From Sphingomonas sp. S-NIH.Pt15_0812 (GTDB taxonomy: Bacteria > Pseudomonadota > Alphaproteobacteria > Sphingomonadales > Sphingomonadaceae), in assembly GCF_003951315.1 (NCBI RefSeq), contig NZ_QLJH01000028.1, positions 1 to 42,285 of the forward strand: a DNA stretch of 42,285 nucleotides. Reading direction: 5' to 3'. Made by a program: the position numbers and the translations under genes. Below the pieces are notes generated by a model. That model was not told the DNA's origin and did not search any database. It saw nothing but the letters and a program-made list of their open reading frames with translations. Shown piece by piece: positions 1 to 8,428 of this stretch; position 1 is the first letter of the stretch, and each line of letters starts with the position of its first letter.

Positions 1-419
1 GGGTGCGAGGCGCGGCGGAGGTCGGCAGCGGCGCCAGCCGTGACGGCGATCGGCTTTCCATCCTGGTCTGGCATTATCACGACGATGATCTGCCGGGCCC
101 GGCGGCGGCGGTCGCCCTTGATCTCCGGGGCCTGCCACCGGCCTTGTCGCGCGGCGCGGTCCTGACCCACTACCGGATCGACGACGCCCATTCGAACAGC
201 TTCACCGCATGGCAGGCGATGGGCGCGCCACTGGCACCGACCAACGCGCAGCGCGCCGCCCTGCTGCGTGCCGCCGAGCTGGTAACGATCGATCCCGGGC
301 CGACGCCGTTCGCGACCGATCATGGCCGGACCACATTGCGCTTCACCCTGCCTCGCCGAGGCGTTTCCCTGCTGGTCCTTTCGCCGAAGCCGGATCAGCC
401 TGCGGAACGCGGCGGATGA
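1..419 (+). CDS. GH39 beta-xylosidase-like glycosidase, C-terminal part
   Basis: This is the 3' end of a gene that begins before the window; the frame is open to the left edge, so the GTG at position 3 is not a credible start. The segment VWHYHDDDLPGPAAAV followed by THYRIDDAHSNSFTAW and an MG-x-P element matches the C-terminal beta-sandwich of glycoside hydrolase family 39 (beta-xylosidase / alpha-L-iduronidase type). Family enzymes hydrolyse terminal beta-xylosyl or related residues with retention. The catalytic glutamates lie in the TIM barrel, which is outside the window, so activity cannot be judged. The polysaccharide-modifying genes downstream fit a carbohydrate neighbourhood, but a shared pathway is only an inference. 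Confidence 0.75.
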   Translation, partial: VRGAAEVGSGASRDGDRLSILVWHYHDDDLPGPAAAVALDLRGLPPALSRGAVLTHYRIDDAHSNSFTAWQAMGAPLAPTNAQRAALLRAAELVTIDPGPTPFATDHGRTTLRFTLPRRGVSLLVLSPKPDQPAERGG

Positions 420-632
420 TCGCCGCACGAGCATGGTCCGGGACCGATCCTGCCCGGCTTCCATGGACCCATCCCGGCCTCGCGCGTTTTGCCTGCCGCC
501 CCGGCCGGTCGCCGGAGGTGCGGGAGACGGGATTTTGGGGAGGACGCCGAACGTGACGGGGAACATACACGATGCGGCGGCGCGGCCATGCGCTCCCGAA
601 ACCGATCGCCGACGTCGGAACCGGCATCGCGC

Positions 633-1595
633 ATGACCACCCAGTCACTCGGTCCGCTGCCGGTTTCTGGCGCGAGCGCGCATCCCCATTCGACCATGCC
701 GCGATCCCCGGACGCGATCGAGGATGTCATCGCCACCCAGCAGGCCGCGCTACGCGGACTCTACAACAGGCATCTGCGCCACGGCAGTCGCTATGCGCTG
801 ATCGACTTCCCGGATCATGCCAATGTCGGCGACAGCGCGATCTGGCTGGGGGAATTGGCCATGCTGCGTCAGGTCACCGGCCGCGATCCAGAGCATGTCG
901 CGACGTGGCACGACTTCGATGCCGCCGCCGTCGCGACGGTGCATCCCGACACCATGGTGCTGCTCCATGGCGGTGGCAATCTCGGCGATATCTGGCCCCA
1001 TCACCAGCGTCTGCGGGAAACGATCCTCACCGACATCCGCGACCGGCCGGTCGTGCAACTGCCGCAATCGATCCACTTCCGCGATGCCGGATCGGCGCGA
1101 CGCTTCGCCGACATCGCCGCCGCCCATCCTGATTTCACCCTATACGTCCGGGATCGACCGAGCGTGGCGATCGCCACTGAGCTTCTCGGCTGCCGCGCCA
1201 CCATCGCCCCCGACTCCGCCTTCGCGCTGGGACGGCAGATCCGCGAACCCGCCTCGGTGCCGCTGTTGGGGCTGATGCGCACCGATGCCGAGCGTCGCGC
1301 GCACGCCGGCCCCCTTCCCGAGGGTGCCGAGATCGTCGACTGGCTCCAGGACGACCCCGGTCTGCCGGCCGGCAGCACGCCGTCCGACCGGGAACGGCAG
1401 GCCCGCCACCGCGTCGCGCGCGGCCTGCGGCTGCTGTCGCGTGGCGAGCAGGTCGTGACCGACCGGCTGCACGGTCATATCCTCGCGCTGCTGCTCGACA
1501 TTCCGCATCGCGTGCTCGACAACGACTATGGCAAGGTCGGCGCCTATGTCGCGGCCTGGACGGCCGCGTCGCCGCTGGTGCAGATGGCGGCATGA
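633..1595 (+). CDS. Polysaccharide pyruvyl transferase family protein
   Basis: Cytoplasmic enzyme of the PF04230 family (ExoV/GumL/CsaB type), which adds ketal-pyruvate from phosphoenolpyruvate to sugars of exopolysaccharides or cell-wall polymers. Visible motifs are DFPDHANVGDSAIWLGE near the N-terminus, LLHGGGNLGDIW around residue 111, LPQSIHF, YVRDRPS, APDSAF, and the C-terminal TDRLHGHILALLL around residue 275. I chose ATG 633 (320 residues) because homology starts soon after it. The frame is open back to 489, but that N-terminal stretch is Arg-rich and low in family character; ATG 696 is a possible shorter start. No strong ribosome-binding site distinguishes them. The stop overlaps the next gene's start (ATGA), so the pair is probably translationally coupled and acts on one polysaccharide. 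Confidence 0.85.
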   Translation: MTTQSLGPLPVSGASAHPHSTMPRSPDAIEDVIATQQAALRGLYNRHLRHGSRYALIDFPDHANVGDSAIWLGELAMLRQVTGRDPEHVATWHDFDAAAVATVHPDTMVLLHGGGNLGDIWPHHQRLRETILTDIRDRPVVQLPQSIHFRDAGSARRFADIAAAHPDFTLYVRDRPSVAIATELLGCRATIAPDSAFALGRQIREPASVPLLGLMRTDAERRAHAGPLPEGAEIVDWLQDDPGLPAGSTPSDRERQARHRVARGLRLLSRGEQVVTDRLHGHILALLLDIPHRVLDNDYGKVGAYVAAWTAASPLVQMAA

Positions 1596-2533
1596 CCGCA
1601 ACGCCCGACATCAGCCTTCTGGTCTGCACCCGCAACCGCAGCCATGCCCTGGCCACGCTGCTGGAGTCGATCACCGTCGCCGTGACGCGCGCGGTCGACC
1701 ACCGGATCGAAGTGGTCCTGGTCGACAACGGATCGCGGGACGACACCGCCGAGCGCCTTGCCCGGTGGAGCGGGAGCCAATCCTTCCCCGTATGCGTGGC
1801 GCACGAACCACAGGCCGGCCTGGCCCATGCGCGCAATAGCGGCCTGTCCGCCGTGCGCGGCGGCATCGTCGCCATGACCGACGATGATTGCGTGCTCGAT
1901 CCCGGCTACTTCATCGAACTGGCCCGATGCTTCGGCGAGTTGGATGGCCCGGCGATCGTCGGCGGCCGCATCCTGCCCGGCAACCCTGCCGACCTGCCCG
2001 TCACGCTGAAGCTGGAAGACCATGCGATGATCGCTCCGCCGGATGCCTTTCCCGGCGGCTTCGTCATGGGGGCGAACCTCGCCTTCTCGGCGGAGGTCGC
2101 GAGGCGCGTCGGCCGGTTCGATCCCCGGTTCGGCGCGGGCGCGGCCTTCGTCTCTGCGGAGGATACCGACTATCTCTTCCGCGCGACGGGATTGGGCATC
2201 CCGCTTCGCTACGATCCCCGCTTCGTCGTCCACCATCATCACGGCCGCACGCTGGTGGCGGAGGAAACGCGCCTGCTGGCCGGCTACAGCTATGGCGATG
2301 GCGCATTATACGCAAAGCATCTGCTGCGCGACCGCCGCATCATCCGCGCGATCCTGCGCGACCTTTCGGACCTGTCGCGCGACTTTGTCGACCCGGTCAC
2401 GACCCATCGCGGCATTAGCCGCTTCTACGCCTTCCGACTGCGGCACAAGGCGGCGGGAATGATCGCCTATCTGCGGGAAGGACGGACGCGAAGGAACAGG
2501 CGCGGACCCGCCGCCGCCCCCGTCACCGCCTGA
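1592..2533 (+). CDS. Family 2 glycosyltransferase
   Basis: A 313-residue GT-A fold glycosyltransferase. The N-terminal half carries SLLVCTRNRS (nucleotide-binding start), VVLVDNGSRDDT near residues 41-52, GLAHARNSGL, and the metal-binding acidic cluster MTDDDC at about residues 95-100. A later SAEDTDYLFRA segment fits the acceptor/catalytic-base region. There are no obvious transmembrane helices, so it probably acts at the cytoplasmic face of the membrane. The start ATG overlaps the pyruvyl transferase stop by ATGA. The two enzymes probably build or decorate an exopolysaccharide repeat unit; donor and acceptor cannot be read from the sequence. Confidence 0.88.
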   Translation: MTATPDISLLVCTRNRSHALATLLESITVAVTRAVDHRIEVVLVDNGSRDDTAERLARWSGSQSFPVCVAHEPQAGLAHARNSGLSAVRGGIVAMTDDDCVLDPGYFIELARCFGELDGPAIVGGRILPGNPADLPVTLKLEDHAMIAPPDAFPGGFVMGANLAFSAEVARRVGRFDPRFGAGAAFVSAEDTDYLFRATGLGIPLRYDPRFVVHHHHGRTLVAEETRLLAGYSYGDGALYAKHLLRDRRIIRAILRDLSDLSRDFVDPVTTHRGISRFYAFRLRHKAAGMIAYLREGRTRRNRRGPAAAPVTA

Positions 2534-2542
2534 GGATTTTCC

Positions 2543-3847
2543 ATGCCCGTCACCGACATCGCGACCCGGACCTATGACCATGGCTGGCGGCTCGATCCCA
2601 TCGTCCGCAGCTTGCTCGACACCGATTTCTACAAGCTGCTGATGCTCCAGCTGATCTGGCGGCTGCACCCGGACGTCGAGGCGACCTTCTCGCTCATCAA
2701 CCGCACCCGGTCGGTGCGGCTGGCACAGGATATCGACGTGCACGAACTGCGCGAGCAGTTGGACCATGCCCGCTCCGTCCGGTTCGGCAAGAAGGAGCTG
2801 ATCTGGCTGGCCGGCAACAGCTTCTATGGTCGGCGACAGATGTTCGCGCCCGATTTCCTGGCCTGGCTCGCGGACTTCCGCTTGCCCGACTACGAGTTGC
2901 GCGTCGTCGATGGCCAGTTCGAGCTGCACTTCCCCGGCCCCTGGACCCACACCACCATGTGGGAGATACCGGCCCTGACGATCGTCAACGAGCTGCGGTC
3001 GCGCGCCGCGCTGAAGGGGCGTGGCCGTTTCGAGATGGACATCCTCTACGCCCGTGCGAAGGCCAGGCTGTGGGACAAGGTGGAACGGTTGCACGCCCTG
3101 CCCGAGCTGGTCCTGTCCGACTTCGGCACCCGCCGTCGCCATGGCTTCCTGTGGCAGCGCTGGTGCGTCGAGGCCTTGAAGGAAGGGCTCGGTCCGCGCT
3201 TCATCGGTTCGTCCAACGTGCTGCTCGCCATGGACAACGACCTGGAGGCGATCGGCACCAACGCGCACGAATTGCCGATGGTGTTCGCCGCGCTGGCCGA
3301 TGACGATGCCAGCGTGGCCGCCGCTCCGTACCGCGTGCTGGACGAATGGCGGACGCAATATGACGGCAACTTGCTGATCGCCCTGCCAGACGCGTTCGGC
3401 ACCACCGCCTTCCTGGCCGGCGCACCGAAGTGGCTCGCCGACTGGACCGGCTTCCGCCCGGATTCCATGCCGCCGGTCGAGGGGGGCGAGCAGATCATCG
3501 ACTGGTGGCGGGCGCAGGGCGTCGACCCGGCGACCAAGCTGCTGATCTTCTCCGACGGCATGGACGTCGATACGATCGAGGCGACCTATCGGCATTTCCA
3601 CGGGCGCGTCCGCACGAGCTTCGGCTGGGGCACCAACCTGACGAACGATTTCCGCGACTGCGACCCGTCCGGCGGCGACGCACTGGCGCCGATCTCGCTG
3701 GTCGCCAAGGTCATCGACGCCAATGGCCGGCCGGCGGTCAAGCTGTCGGACAATCCCGCCAAGGCGACGGGGGAGCCGGCCGAGGTGGCGCGCTATCTGC
3801 GCATCTTCGGCGATCGCGGCATGGTCCGCACCCCGGTCGCGGTGTGA
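2543..3847 (+). CDS. pncB: Nicotinate phosphoribosyltransferase
   Basis: Cytoplasmic enzyme of the NAD salvage (Preiss-Handler) pathway: nicotinate + PRPP (+ ATP) gives nicotinate mononucleotide. The 434-residue length is normal for PncB. Diagnostic segments are the N-terminal [13 protein letters not shown] followed by a Phe-Ser-Leu-Ile-Asn-Arg strand, the central [20 protein letters not shown], and the C-terminal [11 protein letters not shown] phosphate-binding region with [23 protein letters not shown] lies about 7 nt before ATG 2543. It starts 9 nt after the glycosyltransferase, so it may be cotranscribed, although the functions are unrelated. Confidence 0.96.
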   Translation: MPVTDIATRTYDHGWRLDPIVRSLLDTDFYKLLMLQLIWRLHPDVEATFSLINRTRSVRLAQDIDVHELREQLDHARSVRFGKKELIWLAGNSFYGRRQMFAPDFLAWLADFRLPDYELRVVDGQFELHFPGPWTHTTMWEIPALTIVNELRSRAALKGRGRFEMDILYARAKARLWDKVERLHALPELVLSDFGTRRRHGFLWQRWCVEALKEGLGPRFIGSSNVLLAMDNDLEAIGTNAHELPMVFAALADDDASVAAAPYRVLDEWRTQYDGNLLIALPDAFGTTAFLAGAPKWLADWTGFRPDSMPPVEGGEQIIDWWRAQGVDPATKLLIFSDGMDVDTIEATYRHFHGRVRTSFGWGTNLTNDFRDCDPSGGDALAPISLVAKVIDANGRPAVKLSDNPAKATGEPAEVARYLRIFGDRGMVRTPVAV

Positions 3848-3878
3848 CAGGCCGCGTCCGGTCCTGCTAGCATCTCCC

Positions 3879-4808
3879 ATGGCCTCCATGAATTTCGAGC
3901 TGCTGGACATGCGGGTGTTCGTCGCGATCGCGGAGGGCAGGAGCTTCCTGCGCGCGGCCGAGCAGTTGCACCTGTCGCAACCCGCGATCAGCCGCCGGGT
4001 CCAGAAGCTGGAGGCGACCGTCGGCACCCCCCTGCTGGAACGGACCAGCCGGACGGTGCGCCTGACCCCGGCGGGACAGGAAATCCTGCCCCTGCTCCGC
4101 CGCCTGCTGGAGGAACTGGACGAATCGCTGATGGGCGTGATGGCGTCGGGCGAGCGACAGGCGGGTCGGCTGACCATCGCCAGCATCCCCAGCGCCACGG
4201 TCCGGTTCCTGCCGGCGGTGCTGGAGGCGCTGGGCCGCGACTATCGCAACGTCCGCGTCCGGGTGCTCGACCTGTCGGCGACCGAATGCGCCGAGGCGGT
4301 GCGGACCGGGCAGGCCGAGTTCGCCATCACCCTGCCCGTCTCGTCGGACGGCGACCTGGTCTATGAACCGTTGACCGACGATCCCTATGGGCTGGTCTGT
4401 CGCGCCGACGATCCGCTGGCGAAGCTGGCCGACCCCGCCTGGAGCGACCTGACAGGCCAGCGACTGGTGACGGTGCATCCGGGCAGCGGCAATCGCACCG
4501 CGCTCGACGCCGGGCTGGCGCGCGCTGGGATCGAGTTGCGCTGGTTCTACGAAGTGACGCGCCTCACCTCGGCGCTGGCGCTGGTTCAGGCGGGGCTCGG
4601 GCCGTCGGTGCTGCCGCGCCTCGCCTGCGAGGGGCCCGATGCGCGCGACCTGATCTGGCGGCCGCTGCGCGGGGCGGAGGTCGCGCGGACCATCGGCGTG
4701 CTGCGCCGCGCCTCCGCGACGTTATCGCCCGCCGCCGCCCGGCTGATGGGGCTGCTCACCCAGGCCTGGACCGCCCAGCCGCGCCCCGCCCCAGCGCGCG
4801 ACGAGTAG
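3879..4808 (+). CDS. LysR-family transcriptional regulator
   Basis: A 309-residue LysR-type regulator. The N-terminal winged helix shows SFLRAAEQLHLSQPAISRR followed by LLERTSRTVRLTPAG; the C-terminal two-lobe inducer-binding domain begins near residue 90 (AGRLTIASIPSATVRFLP). Start ATG 3879 gives MASMNFELLDM; ATG 3888 is an alternative. It lies 31 nt after pncB, and its last 87 nt overlap the convergent DctA-like gene. It is a reasonable candidate regulator of the neighbouring carboxylate-uptake genes, whose divergent promoter region holds an ATC-N9-GAT palindrome (6031-6049). That link is an inference, because the regulator is not itself divergent from its proposed target. Confidence 0.9.
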   Translation: MASMNFELLDMRVFVAIAEGRSFLRAAEQLHLSQPAISRRVQKLEATVGTPLLERTSRTVRLTPAGQEILPLLRRLLEELDESLMGVMASGERQAGRLTIASIPSATVRFLPAVLEALGRDYRNVRVRVLDLSATECAEAVRTGQAEFAITLPVSSDGDLVYEPLTDDPYGLVCRADDPLAKLADPAWSDLTGQRLVTVHPGSGNRTALDAGLARAGIELRWFYEVTRLTSALALVQAGLGPSVLPRLACEGPDARDLIWRPLRGAEVARTIGVLRRASATLSPAAARLMGLLTQAWTAQPRPAPARDE

Positions 4809-6008
4809 CGAGGCCGAGACATTGGCCGTACCGCTGGTCAGCGCGCGGATCTCCGACAGGAAACGGTCGACCGCGATCAGCATCGCCGCCGCGCCGACCG
4901 GAATGTCGGGGAGCAGCGACAGGGTCAGCAGCAAGGCCGAAAAGCCGCTACCCGTCACCCCGGCCGCCGCCTTGGACGTCACCAGCATCACGCCCAGATA
5001 GACCGCCACCCGCTCCGGGGTCAGCGCGATGCCGAGCGCCTCGCCCAGGAAGAGCGTCGCGACGATCAGATACACCGCCGTCCCCGCCAGGTTGAGCGAA
5101 TAGCCCAGCGGCACCGTCAGCCCGGCGACGCTGCGCGGGCATCCCAATCCTTCCAGCTTCTGGATCAGGCGCGGCAGCACCACCTCGGTCGAGGCGGTGC
5201 CGAGCACGATCAGGATCTCGTCGCGGAACGTCCGGAGCAGCATGCCGCCCCCCAGGCCGGTGGTCAGCCGCACCAGCAGGACCAGCCCGGCGATCAACAG
5301 GCCGCAGGCCAGCGCCAGCGTCCCGAACAAAAGACCCAACGAGCCGATGAAGCCCAGACCATAGGTGCCGACCGTATAGGCGATCGCCCCGAACGCCCCC
5401 ACCGGCGCAGCGCGGACCAGGAAACCGAAGATGGTGAATTGCAGCCGGGTCAGCGCCTCGATCGCGCGGACGATCGGCGCGCCGTCCGCACCGATGCGCA
5501 ACAGGCCGAAGCCGACCAGCCCGGCGACGAACAGCACCGGCAGGACATCGCCGGCGGTGAAGGCGGAGAACAGCGTGTCGGGCACGATCCGTACCAGGAA
5601 ATCCCCCGCCCCCGTGATGTGTCGCCCGGCCAGCTGCCGCTCCACCTCCGCCACCGCCTCGCCATAGGGCGGTAGGGGCAGGCCGCGCCCCGGCTGCATC
5701 AGCGCCGCCACGCCCAGCCCGATGGCGAGCGCGGCGATGGTGATGCCCAGGAAGACGATGAGACTACGCAGCACCGTCGCGCCGGTATTGCGCGCCGCGC
5801 CGTTGCGGACGATGCCCTCGACGATCGTGCAGAACAGGACCGGCGGCACCATCATCCGCATCGCCTTGACGAAGGCGATGCCGAGCGGACCCAGATCACG
5901 CCCGAAGGCCGGGGCCAGCGCGCCGATCACCGTGCCGGAGACGATGCCGATCAGCATCTGGACATGGAGGTGGCGCAAGGCGCGCAAAGCGGGTCGATCC
6001 TTATTCAT
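4722..6008 (-). CDS. Dicarboxylate/amino acid:cation symporter, DctA-like
   Basis: Inner-membrane secondary transporter of the DAACS/GltP-DctA family, 428 residues, probably importing C4-dicarboxylates or similar acids with cations. Family landmarks are MMVPPVLFCTIVEGI (about 52-66), the HP1-like LGTASTEVVLPRL (about 269-281), GYSLNLAGTAVYL (302-313), TSKAAAGVTGSGF (344-356, HP2) and VDRFLSEIRALTS (380-392). The TM7 motif, normally N-M/L-D-G-T, reads N-L-A-G-T, and the Asn normally in RALTN is Ser. Both positions contribute to cation binding in structurally known relatives. ATG 6008 was preferred to 6059 because homology begins just after it. The 3' end overlaps the convergent LysR gene. The exact substrate is uncertain. 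Confidence 0.9.
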   Translation of the reverse strand: MNKDRPALRALRHLHVQMLIGIVSGTVIGALAPAFGRDLGPLGIAFVKAMRMMVPPVLFCTIVEGIVRNGAARNTGATVLRSLIVFLGITIAALAIGLGVAALMQPGRGLPLPPYGEAVAEVERQLAGRHITGAGDFLVRIVPDTLFSAFTAGDVLPVLFVAGLVGFGLLRIGADGAPIVRAIEALTRLQFTIFGFLVRAAPVGAFGAIAYTVGTYGLGFIGSLGLLFGTLALACGLLIAGLVLLVRLTTGLGGGMLLRTFRDEILIVLGTASTEVVLPRLIQKLEGLGCPRSVAGLTVPLGYSLNLAGTAVYLIVATLFLGEALGIALTPERVAVYLGVMLVTSKAAAGVTGSGFSALLLTLSLLPDIPVGAAAMLIAVDRFLSEIRALTSGTANVSASLLVARWGGARLGGPGLGEQPHQPGGGGR

Positions 6009-6030
6009 GCACCAAACGCATAGAGCGGCC

Positions 6031-6049
6031 CGATCATTGCATTTGATCG
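6031..6049. promoter_or_regulatory. Candidate LysR-type operator between divergent transport genes
   Basis: A perfect inverted repeat, CGATCA-N7-TGATCG, lies in the 140-nt region between the DctA-like gene and the binding-protein gene. It contains ATC-N9-GAT, a form of the T-N11-A box used by many LysR regulators. It is 23 nt upstream of the DctA-like start and about 100 nt upstream of the plus-strand operon, so one site could serve both. Assignment to the LysR protein at 3879-4808 is an inference. Confidence 0.4.
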
Positions 6050-6148
6050 AAACACCCATTGTCCTGCTTAGTGCCTGCTACGGCATGATGGCTCAAGCCT
6101 CTGCCCTCCAACAGGAACCCGCATCAAGACGGGGCGATCGAGAGAGGT

Positions 6149-7009
6149 ATGACGAACGTGCGAACTCCAAGATATCGAACCGTGGTGCCACGGCGACGGG
6201 CGCTTGGCCTGGCGCTGCTCCTCGGGCTGACCGCGATCGGCACCCCCGCGGCGGCGCGCGAGGGCAAGGCCGCGACCAAAGCCGCCACGGTGCGGGAATT
6301 GCACGTCGTCACCTCGGGCGGCTTCACCGCCGCCTTCGAGGCGCTGGCCAAGACCTATGAGCGCGACACCGGCATCCACATCGTCGCCGAACATGGCCCC
6401 TCCATGGGCGACACGCCCCAGGCGATCCCCAATCGCCTGGCCCGTCACGAGGATGCCGATGTCGTCATCCTGGCCCGTAGCGGCCTGGACAAGCTGGCGG
6501 CGCAGGGCAGCATCGCGCCCGACACCTCCGTCGACCTCGGCCTGTCCAAGATCGCGATGGCGGTGAAGGCCGGCGCTCCCGCGCCCGATATCGCCACGCC
6601 CGAGGCGCTGCGTTCGACGCTGGTCCACGTCAAGTCGGTGGCATGGTCGGACAGCGCATCCGGCGTCTATATCCAGTCGACCATGCTCGACCGGCTGGGC
6701 GTCACCGACCAGGTCCGCCCCAAGGGACGGATGATCCCCGCCACCCCGGTCGGCCGCGTCGTCGCCGAGGGCAAGGCGGAGATCGGCTTCCAGCAACTGA
6801 GCGAGCTGAAGGCGGTCAAGGGCATCCGCATCGTCGGCCTGATCCCGGAGTCCTTGCAGAAAGTGACGCCCTTTTCCGCCGGCATCGTCGCTTGGTCGCC
6901 CCATCAGGCGGAGGCGCGGGCACTCATCGCCTATCTCGCCTCGCCCAAAGCCTATTCGATCATCCGCGACAGCGGATTGGAACCCGCCGCGCAGAAGGCC
7001 AAGCCATGA
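6149..7009 (+). CDS. Periplasmic substrate-binding protein (ModA/SBP_bac_11-like)
   Basis: A 286-residue exported binding protein. The N-terminus has a basic segment (PRRRALG) followed by a hydrophobic helix and an AAAR cleavage-like site near residue 32. The mature part starts with LHVVTSGGFTAAFEALAKTYE and shows the two-lobe periplasmic-binding layout with DADVVILARSGLDKL, ASGVYIQSTMLDRLG and EIGFQQLSELKAVKGI, resembling molybdate/anion-binding proteins. No ABC permease or ATPase gene is nearby. Instead its stop overlaps the start of an MFS symporter (ATGA), so it probably delivers substrate to, or senses substrate for, that transporter. The ligand is unknown; an organic acid is the best guess from context. 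Confidence 0.85.
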   Translation: MTNVRTPRYRTVVPRRRALGLALLLGLTAIGTPAAAREGKAATKAATVRELHVVTSGGFTAAFEALAKTYERDTGIHIVAEHGPSMGDTPQAIPNRLARHEDADVVILARSGLDKLAAQGSIAPDTSVDLGLSKIAMAVKAGAPAPDIATPEALRSTLVHVKSVAWSDSASGVYIQSTMLDRLGVTDQVRPKGRMIPATPVGRVVAEGKAEIGFQQLSELKAVKGIRIVGLIPESLQKVTPFSAGIVAWSPHQAEARALIAYLASPKAYSIIRDSGLEPAAQKAKP

Positions 7010-8325
7010 CCGCTTCCACCATCCCCTTCCCCGCCACCGAGGACGTGGCATCGCCGGTATCGGCCGAGCGCCGGCGATCGGCGTTCAAGTCGATCTTCAT
7101 CGTCGCCAGCGGCAACTTCCTCGAGATGTTCGACTTCATGGTGTTCGGCTATTACGCCACCTACATCTCCAAGGCGTTCTTCCCGACCGGTAGCGAATTC
7201 GCGTCGTTGATGCTGACGCTGATGACCTTCGGCGCGGGGTTCCTGATGCGGCCGGTCGGCGCGCTGGTGCTGGGCGCCTATATCGACAAGCATGGCCGGC
7301 GGCAGGGCCTGCTCCTGACGCTCGGCCTGATGGCGCTGGGCACGCTCGCCATCGCGATCACGCCCACCTATGCCCAGATCGGCGTGGCCGCCCCCGTCAT
7401 CATCCTGATCGGTCGCCTGGTCCAGGGCCTGTCGGCGGGCGTCGAGGTCGGCGGCGTATCGGTCTACCTGAACGAGATCGCGCCGCCCAATCGCAAGGGC
7501 TTCTTCTGCTCGTGGCAGTCGGCCAGCCAGCAGGCGGCGGTGGTGTTCGCCGCGCTGATCGGACTGCTCGTGTCGTCCAGCCTCGACCCCGTCACCATGC
7601 AGGCCTGGGGCTGGCGCATTCCGTTCGTCATCGGTTGCGTGATGATCCCCTTCCTGTTCGTCATCCGCCGCCACATGGAGGAGACCGAGGTCTTCCTGCA
7701 GCGCAAGGAGCATCCGCCGCTGTCGCAGATCATGCGAACCATCGGCACCAACTGGGGCGTGGTGCTCCAGGGCGCGCTGATGGCGGTGATGACGACCGTC
7801 TTCTTCTACATGATCACCGCCTATACCCCGACCTTCGGCAACAAGGTGCTGTCGCTGACGCCGGGCGCGGCGCTGTTCGTCACGGCCTGCGTCGGCGTCA
7901 CCAACTTCGTCCTGCTGCCGGTGATGGGCGCGCTGTCCGACCGGATCGGGCGCAGGCCGCTGCTGATCACCGCGACCGCGCTGGGGACGCTGCTCGCCTA
8001 TCCGCTGATGAACTGGCTGGTCGCGGCGCCCAGCTTCGGGCGGTTGCTGACGGTCGAACTGCTGCTCGCTGCGATCTACGCCACCTATAACGGCGCGTTC
8101 ATCGTCTACCTGACCGAAGCGATCCCGCCGCATGTCCGCACCGTCGGCTTCAGCCTGGCCTACAGCCTGGCGACCGCGATCTTCGGCGGCTTCACCCCGG
8201 CGATCAGCACCGCGCTGATCGGGGCGACCGGCGACAAGGCGATCCCCGGCGCCTGGTGCGCGGCCGCCGCCCTGCTCTCGCTGCTCGCCCTGCTGATCGG
8301 ATCGCGCCGCCGCCGCGCCGTCTGA
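7006..8325 (+). CDS. MFS citrate/tricarboxylate:proton symporter-like transporter
   Basis: Inner-membrane major facilitator of the metabolite:H+ symporter group, 439 residues and about 12 transmembrane segments. The N-terminal SGNFLEMFDFMVFGYYATYI and the following FFPTGSEFASLMLTLMTFGAGFLMRPVGA closely resemble CitA/TcuC citrate and tricarballylate transporters. The loop 2-3 motif appears as GAYIDKHGRRQGLLLTL and its second-half counterpart as GALSDRIGRRPLLI. Start ATG 7006 overlaps the binding-protein stop by 4 nt, which implies coupled translation. It likely imports citrate, aconitate, tricarballylate or a related acid. The family call is firm; the substrate is inferred. Confidence 0.9.
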   Translation: MTASTIPFPATEDVASPVSAERRRSAFKSIFIVASGNFLEMFDFMVFGYYATYISKAFFPTGSEFASLMLTLMTFGAGFLMRPVGALVLGAYIDKHGRRQGLLLTLGLMALGTLAIAITPTYAQIGVAAPVIILIGRLVQGLSAGVEVGGVSVYLNEIAPPNRKGFFCSWQSASQQAAVVFAALIGLLVSSSLDPVTMQAWGWRIPFVIGCVMIPFLFVIRRHMEETEVFLQRKEHPPLSQIMRTIGTNWGVVLQGALMAVMTTVFFYMITAYTPTFGNKVLSLTPGAALFVTACVGVTNFVLLPVMGALSDRIGRRPLLITATALGTLLAYPLMNWLVAAPSFGRLLTVELLLAAIYATYNGAFIVYLTEAIPPHVRTVGFSLAYSLATAIFGGFTPAISTALIGATGDKAIPGAWCAAAALLSLLALLIGSRRRRAV

Positions 8326-8343
8326 CCCCCTCGACCGTCGCGC

Positions 8344-8362
8344 CCGCCACCGGGCGTGGCGG
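8344..8362 (+). other. Stem-loop between the MFS and porin genes
   Basis: CCGCCAC and GTGGCGG form a perfect 7-bp stem with a 5-nt loop (CGGGC), 18 nt after the MFS stop and about 65 nt before the porin start. No U-run follows, so it could be a weak terminator or a processing/stability element that lets porin be expressed at a different level from the upstream genes. Confidence 0.4.
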
Positions 8363-8428
8363 TCGCCTTGTCCAAGACTAGAGGCGGCAGCCGATGTGCT
8401 TCCCGCCCACCCCTGAGAGGATGCCGTC

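Noticed and set aside
553..636. 27-codon ORF with a GGGGAGGA-like site ending at the pyruvyl transferase start (ATGA)
   Set aside because: It starts with GTG, its product is Arg-rich and the overlap can arise by chance. Conservation data would be needed to call it a leader.
2306..4198. 630-codon minus-strand open frame across pncB
   Set aside because: It runs through pncB and the LysR start, both with clear motifs, and shows no family features.
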